Positions 56,120 through 64,000 of a stretch of DNA of 64,000 nt are shown piece after piece. The notes under the pieces are model-generated. The model saw only the letters and a list, made by a program, of their open reading frames with translations, did no database searches and was not told where the DNA came from. How positions within the stretch are numbered: the first letter of the stretch is position 1; every line of letters begins with the position of its first letter. Origin of the DNA: Buxus sempervirens (Eukaryota; Streptophyta; Magnoliopsida; Buxales; Buxaceae); assembly GCA_947561395.2 (NCBI GenBank), contig OX387195.1, forward strand, positions 25,497,126 through 25,561,125, written 5' to 3'. The position numbers and the translations under genes are program-made.

Positions 56120-57371
56120 AATCAAACCTACCTATTCGTAATTTTGCTGACATCGTGAAAGTAGATCTGTCGGGCTTTATTATAACTTGTGTAATTCCTT
56201 TTTTAATATTTTTTATTCAGTATCCCTTTTACCCAAAAGAGAAAACAAATATAGTTGATCCTGGCTAAAACTCAACTCGTTTATTTCATTAAAAATATAA
56301 ATCCAAAAATAATATCTCATAATTTATTCCTCACTAATAATCTCATTTCCTACTAGCCTTACTTAAAGTTTAACAATCTAGGCCAGGCTGGGCAAATCTC
56401 AAATCTGCTTGGGTCGGTTACAACTTGTTGAGATATTATATATGGGCTCTTTATATTCATAGTTACACCTTCACTTATAAGCTTAAACTTTTAGATGCAA
56501 TGGTTATTTAATTTTAAGTGAGTGTAATTATGTATATAAGAGGGTCCGGATACAATATCTCAACACAGCCTAGTGTTGAGATATTATACCCGGGCATGCA
56601 CTAAAGGGCTTTTTCATGGACATGACACGGAGAGTAACAGTGTCCAGGACATGAAAAATGCAGTCTAAAGCTTTTAAAATTACAACGTGTTGATGAGTCA
56701 TAACCATGAGACCTCACTCTATAACGTAACTTGACCACATTTTTTTTTTTTTTTGGTGGAGGTAACTTGACCACATGTACAATATGATTTAACATACAAT
56801 TATTTATTGTAACATTATATTTGAAGTGTAATTATTATTTTACATTATTCTAATACAGATATAATCTAAATTTTGGAGAAAAATTAAATTTAAAAAAAAA
56901 GAAAAAGAAAACGTTATTTTGTTTTGATCGCCATTGATCTCATTTGAAATTATTGTATCACGTGAGCTTGGCTGGCATAGGAGCAAACTATCCACTAAAG
57001 ACGATTGCCACGGTTTCTGACCGAAGATACTCTGCATTTGCACTAATCATGCTGTGCCTCACTTTTCTTTTTGTCACTTGGAAAGTGCATGGGACAATGC
57101 TTATGCATATGTACATTTAGTAGAATCAATCGTAATACGTACGGCCTTTTCAATTATCAAATCCATCCAAAAGACTACAATGAGCTAAGCTGGAATTAAA
57201 ACGAGTCACCACCATCACACGTACTGATCTTCAATCTTCTATTATCGGAGGACTTCATGTACTATGCACATAACAGATTTTTTATTAAAAAAAGGTGGGT
57301 GTTTTGAGTATACGATATTAGGCAGTTAATAAATCATACGTCTGGCATTAACAAACAAGTATAAGAGTTAA
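56120..57371. other. Intergenic, no gene recognised
   Basis: Besides the micro-insertion at 56741 I see only AT-rich sequence. A near-duplicate of ...GAGATATTATA... occurs at about 56430 and 56577. Confidence 0.4.
56726..56776 (-). mobile_element. Micro-retroposon: 21-bp poly(A)-type insertion with perfect 15-bp duplication
   Basis: GTAACTTGACCACAT occurs at 56726-56740 and again at 56762-56776. Between them lie only 14 T and GGTGGAG, i.e. CTCCACC plus A14 on the minus strand. This is the structure expected of an almost completely 5'-truncated retroposon. Confidence 0.7.
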
Positions 57372-57551
57372 TCTATACTATTAATAAAGAGAAGATGGGG
57401 GAATATTCCCTCTAGATTCTGGCCCTCTTTCTTTTTCCAAATATTGCCCTCCCCGAACAAAACAATCTCCTACTATTTTAAACTAATTACCTCGGACTAT
57501 TTATCTAAGTGGGCCCACGTTTCTACGCGCGTAGCGCGTGCAGCCCCCTAA
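57372..57551 (+). mobile_element. Non-autonomous Helitron, 180 bp, apparently complete
   Basis: It begins TCTATACTATTAATAAAGAG and ends GCAGCCCCCTAA. A hairpin ACGCGC-GTA-GCGCGT lies at 57525-57539, 12 bases before the terminal CTAA. It is flanked by A on the left and T on the right. TC start, subterminal hairpin, CTRR end and A/T insertion are the Helitron hallmarks. Confidence 0.85.
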
Positions 57552-58885
57552 TCTAAAAAAAATAAAGAGTGTATGAAATGTCAAAAAGAAAAGAGGGTAT
57601 TGGCTTTATATAATAGTATACATATACTATTGTTTACACTCGTCATAACTCGAAAAATAAAAGAAAGCCACGTGGCACCCACGTAGGCTAGTTCTACAAG
57701 CAAAGACACGCAAGCATATGCACATGCCGAAACAAGAGAACAACTTCCATATGTTTGAGAGGTGACATCAACACCCAAATAAGAATTACTAAAATACAGT
57801 TTGTGACCGAGCTTGGTGCACAAATAATTCAACCATCTTAACGAACAACAGTAACTCAAAAAGTTAGTCATTGGGAACGTGGTAAACGGTTGCTCGATGG
57901 GAAAGTAGTGTGAAGATTGACAACTCTAAACCGTCATGAAGATAGTGCAATCATGGGACAGTAAAAAACCACCAAGGATTGGCTATAAAAGGCATAGTTG
58001 CGAAGTGTTGTAGGACAATATCCACTCAACCACAACTAATTATTATAATTATCTTTCGATCATCCGTAATCACTATCCAATCTCTTACACTCACATTGTA
58101 GCTAGCAAGAGGGATAACTTAGGACTCCTCTCACTGCTTCCCATCACAATGACATTCCAGGCTACAATTTACTCCAATCGAAGTGAAAATCCTATCACCA
58201 CACAAGGAAGTCTAGGCTACCCCCTATTTTCTTGATTCTGTACTCGATTACGGCTACAGGATTAAGAGCAACCGGTATCGAAGCTCTCTTTTGTCAAGCC
58301 AGGTGAGTAGTCGAGTGTCGGCTAAATAGTACTCTTGGGTGAATCCCTGAATCAACTCTACTATCAAACGCCTCCTATGTCCCTACTCTATACTCCGATT
58401 ACGACTATAGGGCAAGGGGAGGCGGTACTGCTAACATTGTTGATTTTCTTTGATTTTATTTCTTTTGTTTTATTTGGAGGTTTGTTGTAATAAACGGTTG
58501 TATTTTCAACAACTGATACTTGAATATAGTGCTTCATTGTTGCCACTGTTGATTTCAAATACGAATAAAAACCCAAAAGAAGACTAAACTCTTAGTTTTC
58601 ATTCTTTCGTCTGATCGATTTTATTATAGGTGATCTGCAATATGGCTAGACCAATTTCGGTTTCGGCCCGTAACAGGTGTCCGGGGTTAGAACCCAACCC
58701 GAATTTTGTATCAACAGATACTGGCATGCCCGTGTACAGACACATCATCTCTACCACCACTTATTGAGCCAAGTCCAATTTGGAAGGAACAACTACATTA
58801 GCTAGACTGATGACATCAAGTAGACAACCGAGATCTCCATCACAAGCTATAAAAAATGCTAATGTGGTGATGCTGTTATTTGTGA
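57552..58885. other. Intergenic, possible LTR-element debris
   Basis: TACTCGATTACGGCTACAGG (58240) and TACTCCGATTACGACTATAGG-like sequence (about 58390) form an imperfect internal repeat. ACCGGTATCGAAGCTC near 58270 faintly resembles a plant Met-tRNA primer site. Long terminal repeats were not found. Confidence 0.3.
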
Positions 58886-58894
58886 CAAATAATG

Positions 58895-59034
58895 TGATTC
58901 GCATCCTTTACAGCATAAGTTGTATACACCCCCTCACATTTAGTGGGGTGGGTGGGTGTCCCACCATTCACTTGGGGGCCCACTGTTCAATGTGAGGGGC
59001 TGTCTACGGCTTACGCCGTAGACGATGCCCATTC
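58895..59034. mobile_element. Mutator-type MITE, 140 bp, perfect 9-bp target-site duplication
   Basis: The roughly 45-bp inverted ends share GCATC, GCRTAAG, GTA-ACA and CCCCTCACATT blocks: 58895 onward against the complement of 59034 backward. The perfect 9-bp duplication CAAATAATG lies at 58886-58894 and 59035-59043. A 9-bp duplication with long inverted repeats indicates the Mutator superfamily. A hairpin GTCTACGGC-TTAC-GCCGTAGAC sits at 59002-59023. Confidence 0.8.
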
Positions 59035-59043
59035 CAAATAATG

Positions 59044-60511
59044 CAATCTTGATCGGTACCATCCAAGAAACTCTACGCTCTAATTGTACCATATAATTTG
59101 GTACCTTGATGATGAACAGACGCGATTCCGTACTTGAATAAATGATAAGCTTAACAAGATCTTGTATTGGTAGTTTGGTACCTAAAGTTCGACATTGATA
59201 TCACTCTTTCATCTCCACCACATGGCATGTCTGAATACTGAAAGCTACACCGTCTGCAAATAAGGTTTTTTTCATGCAAATTCTATTAAATGTAACGTAA
59301 CGGTTCTTGAGCCTTAAATAAATCTCATATATATCTGGGGACTAAATATATATATATATATATTATGTTGTATGACACTTGTGTCACAGGTGGTGGGTCC
59401 AACAACTGTCTTTCTGATACGGTTATATTTCCAGGACTAATATAAACTCCAAGAAAGCTGGGGTCGACGGTGGTTATAATTGAAGTCACAAGGGGATTTT
59501 GCTGGTTTCTTGGAAAGGAAGAGACACCATCTCTCTCCATCTCGTGAGCTCTTTCTGGTTGAAGGACCATGATCACATGCACCAACCTCATCTCTTCAGA
59601 TGACGTTGAAGACCCTGGAAAGCTGGGAACCCAGTTTTGTTCTCATTCACGTACGTACAGTGACACAGCTGCCATGTCTTTACTCACAATTGAAGGTAAG
59701 ATATACTCATTCCTTCCTGTTTTCCTCGGAAAACGGATCATCGGTGGAGAATAGAAAGCTTTGTGTACGCCATCGCCATTAATGCAAATATGCAATGCAG
59801 GCTGATACACAGACATTCTAAGCCATGGACAGACGAGTTACATGAAAATGGATCTGATCCAGTCACACTACTGTTCATTTGATTGTAGCCCAATTTGGGG
59901 CCTGTCGTACCTCATCTACCACATGGATAGGAAAAAGGTTGGGAAAATTCGTTTTAAGTGATGCATTTTAAAATAATTTAAATTCAGTCGCCGAGTTATT
60001 GGTAATTAATAATTAGTGAACTTTTTTAAAATAATTAAGAACCGGTGTAATTGTAATGTTGATATTCCCTTTCTAAAATGCCCTCGAAAGACTTGCAAAC
60101 CTCGGGACCATTTCATCTGATATCATTATTCGATGGTAGTACCAACGTGAAACATGCTAATGGATGCCTTGTTTCAATTGGGGAGCCCACATTCCAAAAC
60201 ATATCTCATTGGATTTTAGTTCTAGAAGAAATGCATTCGTAAACTTTACTTGTAACAAAATGAATGAAAGGATTTTTAAAGTTTTTTGAAGCATTTTTAT
60301 AAAAAAAACCTTTTAGTGAAATGACACTGATTCTTAATTATTTTAAGAAAAAATCACTTAAAACAAATTTTCCCAAAAAAATTAAGGCAAAAGCACCTGT
60401 TTTTGGCTTTTGTCGCGTGTGAGATATGGTATGAGTACTGTTCTGAAAAATCAGAACAGAGTCAAACAGACCGACTGGTCGAACCAGCGGCCGAAGAGCT
60501 AAAGCTTAATA
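59044..60511. other. Intergenic, no confirmed gene
   Basis: A minus-strand open frame (59325-59591) and a plus-strand one (59569-59754) overlap near a CGTACGTAC palindrome. Neither matches a family I know, and (TA)8 interrupts the first. Confidence 0.35.
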
Positions 60512-60565
60512 GACCGTTTGACAGTTTTTTTTTTTTTTTTTTTTGTGGTGGACAGTTTGACAGTT
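60512..60565 (-). mobile_element. Micro-retroposon: 24-bp poly(A)-type insertion with 15-bp duplication (14/15)
   Basis: GACCGTTTGACAGTT (60512-60526) and GACAGTTTGACAGTT (60551-60565) flank 18 T and GTGGTG. On the minus strand this is CACCAC plus A18, the same design as the insertion at 56741. Confidence 0.65.
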
Positions 60566-60920
60566 ACATGTAATAGACGCGCGCGCGCGCATTGTATCAG
60601 TCAGACAGTCAATTGAAATAGCATCAGATACCACAGCAGTTTGATTTGGACCTTGGCAATAATGCTTTGCAACTTGTACTGTTGCTTTCACGTCCTTTTC
60701 ACTGTGGGGAGCGTTTCACCTGGTGACACTGGGTGCCAGCCTGAAACGCACGGATGGGTGCCCATGTCAGGGATCGGACCCACACATCCAAATTTTATCT
60801 CAACCATGGATTTTCGCTCTCGAAAGAAACGCTTTCCTTCCCTCTGAGCCTGTGGTCATATCTTATCCGCTACAGGACCAATCATACGGCGCAATCAATA
60901 AAAACATAAGTGAAGCCAAA

Positions 60921-61096
60921 TCTATATCAACAAGAAGAGGGGGAATATTTTCCTAGATTTTAGATTCTAGAATCTCTTTTTTTCATTTTTCCCAAATATT
61001 ATCATTCCCAACTAAAACAATCTGAAATTATAATCATCCACTGTTCTTTCCACGTTCGATTGTTAAGGGTGGGGAAGTACAGTATGCATGTGCCAC
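60921..61096 (+). mobile_element. Helitron 5' portion, same family, 3' end missing
   Basis: Starts TCTATATCAACAAGAAGAGG after an A and matches the copy at 57372 through GGGAATATT, TAGATTCTAG and CCAAATATT to AAAACAATC. It stops without a hairpin where the next copy begins. Confidence 0.65.
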
Positions 61097-61378
61097 CATT
61101 AACTATTAGTAAAGAGAACTGGTGAAAATATTCCTCATAGATTCTAGTCTCCATTTTGTTTCCAAGGATTGCTCTTTCACAAACAAAATAATCCTCAGTT
61201 ATAACAACACACGTACAACTCGCTCTTCTCACGTTCAAATTTAAACTTGCTATGATTTTACTGATTTGTTATGCCACACCAACATAAGTAAGCTGCATGG
61301 GATTTAAACTCTTATTAGAGTTGTTTCTAACTGGGCCCCACATGATGCGCTACGCGTATAGCGCATGCAGTCCCCTAG
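61097..61378 (+). mobile_element. Helitron copy with intact 3' end, same family
   Basis: The 5' end is worn, but ACTATTAGTAAAGAGAA aligns with the copy at 57372. The 3' end has hairpin ATGCGCTA-CGCGTA-TAGCGCAT (61345-61366), then 12 bases ending CTAG, followed by T. The 12-base spacing is the same as in the 57372 copy. Confidence 0.75.
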
Positions 61379-62779
61379 TACCTATAATAAAACCTAAAAT
61401 CCTAAACCATAATAAATCCTAAATAACCTTTTACTTAATTTGATTAAAGTAAAGAGTTATCGGTTTCATGCCAGTCTCCATGATTCAACATGAGTGGTGC
61501 TACTATAAACATCACATATTAGCAGGGGCAAAGCTACATAGATGTTATGGTGCGCCTCGCAGTTCGAACTAAAATGGAGCCTAAAATGTTCAAGATTAAA
61601 AGGGTAGTAGGAAAAATAATTTTTTTAGGGAGACAAAACTGTATATACATATATGTGTGTGTGCACGCATGTGTGTGCACTCGTATATATAGAGGGGTAG
61701 CGAGGGACGTATATATATGAATGTGAGGGGAGCGAGGGACAGACACACGCACACAGACAAGAATATTTCATTTGATTCACGTCGTCAAAGAGTTTAAGGC
61801 TCGATCTCTTGATTCGGTTCAACCAATGATCTCGTCATTTAGTGATGGTATAACTATAAAATTGTAATTTGATGTGGTTTTATATCACATTAGGGGATTG
61901 CACATGCATAGCAAATTAGAAAACACTAATTTGTAAATGTTTTTGTGAGTCCCACTTGGAAAAACACTTCACGTTAAAGCATGAACACAAATAAACATGC
62001 AATTTCATTTGGTAAGTTATGGTGATATGATATAACAATCTTTGAAATAAAAAAAAAATTAAAAAGCGTTTTGGGCATAGAATGTCATTCCTGGTTTATG
62101 TATTTGTATAGGTTGGCACCACAAATTGGCTACGTTCACGTAATAATATTTGGACCTGGATGGGTCCCATCTTGCTGGCATTCCTCCATACGCATAGGAT
62201 CATCGATCTGGACGAACGTGTGATGGTGGGCGTTCCAAGTTCCACAAATTTATATCGCCGATGTTGACTGGTATCTGATTCAGACCTGGTTTTGGCATGG
62301 CCAGTAGCAATATCATAGCTGGATTTGCAAGAATAATAGATTTCTCTGGGGTTGGTAGACCGTATTTATCGTCCACCGGAGTTGTGCCTAAGCTAAGATG
62401 TGATCGTAAGCTTTCCTCGAATTAGAAAACAAGAAACAGCGACTTGTTTACTTACGCCTTGAGTGATGGAATGAAACAGTTGGTTGGGTTGGGCCATGGA
62501 TGTATCGAAATCGTTGTAACTGTTCGAAATCGAAACCACCAAAACGTCTTTTTTCCAGAGATCTATTGATTTGATAGGATAACCACCACCGTCTGATCTA
62601 TCAGATCTATTACTCAATCAGCGGAAGAAAACACTTCCTGGGAAACAAAGACCGACGTTATGTTGAGTAGTTTATTGATTGATTCCCATAAATAAATAAA
62701 TAAAAGGTAGTTTATTGATTGATAGCACACGTTTAAGTGACAGACACCCTCAAAAGTCCAATCACGCTTACCATCGGCA
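61379..62779. other. Intergenic, no gene recognised
   Basis: Simple repeats around 61640-61765 and otherwise featureless AT-rich DNA. Confidence 0.4.
61640..61765. repeat. Mixed (TA)n/(TG)n region with a short tandem repeat
   Basis: GTATATATAGAGGGG-type and GCGAGGGAC blocks occur twice (about 61683 and 61709) among TATA/TGTG and CACACG repeats. Confidence 0.7.
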
Positions 62780-63157
62780 ATTGAGCGACGGTTTTCGCGA
62801 CCCCATTTGGCACGTGTGTCGAGGCATCTTTTAAGAGACCATATCAAGTGGTTACTCACGCCAGAACATCTGCTGGACAAGGACTGCGTGTACAGATAAG
62901 TCTCATGCATTTATCTGAATATGTATTTTAACATTGGACAAGGAGACCATATCAGCTGGAGCCTATTATGGAAGATCTACTGGTCCAACGGTAGGCAGGG
63001 TGTACACATCAATATTATTCACAAACATGTACACTCCACTCACCGTTGGACCAGCAGATTTTCCAACAAGAGACTCCAGCCGATTTCAAATCATTGGACA
63101 AGAGCATTTGAGCGCCCATTTTCACGACCCCATTGGCACGTGTGTTGGGACATCTTT
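62780..63157. repeat. Direct repeats of about 55 bp around the foldback
   Basis: 62780-62832 and 63102-63157 both read TTGAGCG, TTTTC, CGACCCCAT, TGGCACGTGTGT and CATCTTT in order. The first copy is followed by AGACCATATCAAGTGG, which also resembles the start of the foldback, suggesting an earlier, deleted version of the same element. Confidence 0.6.
62932..63102. mobile_element. Imperfect foldback element with 11-bp flanking direct repeats
   Basis: Arm 62946-63009 pairs with 63026-63090, sharing CTGGTCCAACGGT, CAGCTGGAG-type and GTGTACA blocks. CATTGGACAAG occurs in direct orientation at 62932-62942 and 63092-63102, a plausible duplication. The terminal bases of the arms do not match well, so the class is uncertain. 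Confidence 0.6.
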
Positions 63158-63167
63158 AACGTGGAAC

Positions 63168-63496
63168 CAAGGTTTATAGTTTCGGCGGCACGCCGCGGCG
63201 TGCTGCTAAAATTTCAGTTTTTATGCCCCAGCGATGCGTTTCGCTAGGGGAAATCATCAATTTGTATTGTTGGTGAAACGGATCGAAATTTCGAGCGACG
63301 TGCCGAGCGAAATGGACCAAAACAGGCGAAACGGGCGAAACAAAGAAAAAAATGTAAATTTTTTTTAACGAAACGGGTGGCGTACCGGCGAAACGGAGCG
63401 GCGTGCCGTCGAAATTTCGTCGAAATCCAAAAAAAACATAATTTTTTATTTTTTTTGCCCATTAAAAATTTTCCGGCACCGAAACTTAAAACCTTG
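63168..63496. mobile_element. hAT-like MITE, 329 bp, GC-rich interior
   Basis: The ends are CAAGGTTTATAGTTTCGGCG and, inverted, CAAGGTTTTAAGTTTCGGTG. Flanking 8-mers CGTGGAAC (63160-63167) and CGTGGAAA (63497-63504) match at 7 of 8. The interior carries repeats of the GCGAAACGG type and a perfect 16-bp palindrome, GCACGCCGCGGCGTGC, at 63188-63203. No protein is encoded. Confidence 0.75.
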
Positions 63497-64000
63497 CGTG
63501 GAAATGATATACCACCATCAAATGAGTTTGTGTTGAGGTACATAAGTTTTCTACTTTCTACCAGGGGTACATGGGTTAAAATCAAGAATCGACTTACCCA
63601 AACTGACTTTGGGTTGGGTTCTTTGGTTCCATTTCGATTTTAAAATCTATGAACTTAGGTGTCATTTCCCGTTCATTTTGCCGGGTGTTAGAATGAATTT
63701 GACGGGTTAAGTGGGTGTTGGTTCCATTTTGAGAGTGAGTTCTTCCTAATTGAGTTTTAAAAAATACAACACAAACCGGGTGACTGCAAACACTTATTTA
63801 AAATATTCAGAATGAGTTCTGAAAGTTATGATAGCATATTTGTAATATCTATAAATTTTGAAAGGATATGCTTGAAACTTGTTTTAAAAACTATTTTATA
63901 TTACAAGGAAAGACTTTTCATTTATGAAAACTTCTTACAATACAAAATTGTAATATATATGAGCTCTACATCTTTCATCAAATAACAAATTTAACGTTTT

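Noticed and set aside
58000..58690. LTR retrotransposon with Met-tRNA primer-binding site
   Set aside because: The ACCGGTATCGAAGCTC match is weak and I found no pair of long terminal repeats.
59325..59591. Minus-strand 88-codon ORF as a possible gene
   Set aside because: No recognised family, ends in a (TA)n-encoded tail, no clear splice partners seen; left as unclassified.

Overview
The window is nuclear DNA of a flowering plant. It is AT-rich and intron-rich, with GT/AG splice sites, and is loaded with plant retroelements (L1-type and RTE-type LINEs, an Au-like SINE) and small DNA transposons (hAT, Mutator and Helitron type). The multi-kilobase introns and diverse LINE remnants suggest a large genome, perhaps a magnoliid or another early-diverging lineage. 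That taxon guess is inference, not proof.

One host gene dominates. From 54666 down to 3989 on the minus strand I can thread 38 coding exons (4196 nt, about 1398 residues) of MON2, the large armadillo/HEAT-like scaffold related to the Sec7-type Arf exchange factors BIG/GBF but lacking a Sec7 domain. It acts in traffic between endosomes and the trans-Golgi network, together with DOP1 and P4-ATPase flippases. Every exon is open, every junction is GT/AG, and the codon phase is kept across all 37 introns. The start codon is present. The C-terminal exons, by my estimate about 230-250 residues judged from the Arabidopsis length, lie beyond base 1. Introns fall into two classes: short ones of about 80-200 bp and long ones of 1.3-6.5 kb. 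Most of the recognisable intronic transposons sit in the long class.

Transposons inside the gene: a 4.5-kb L1-type LINE with a frameshifted ORF2 and candidate target-site duplications in intron 23 (15277-19761); a 5'-truncated LINE with a 17-bp duplication in intron 12 (34847-35668); further LINE pieces in introns 1, 3, 10 and 38; two very short RTE-type LINE tails in introns 7 and 14; a hAT-type MITE with a perfect 8-bp duplication in intron 3 (46126-46351); and a foldback element in intron 18 (25887-26112).

Upstream of MON2 (about 54.9-64 kb) I recognise no protein gene. This stretch holds the probable MON2 5' leader with a 19-codon upstream ORF, promoter-like motifs, a repeat cluster at 55.67-56.12 kb, three related short non-autonomous Helitrons (two arranged head to tail), a Mutator-type MITE with a perfect 9-bp duplication, two poly(T) micro-insertions flanked by 15-bp duplications, a composite palindrome at 62.78-63.16 kb, and a GC-rich hAT-like MITE at 63.17-63.50 kb. 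I found no evidence for a new multi-gene system. The most unusual content is the set of precisely delimited, extremely short transposon insertions.
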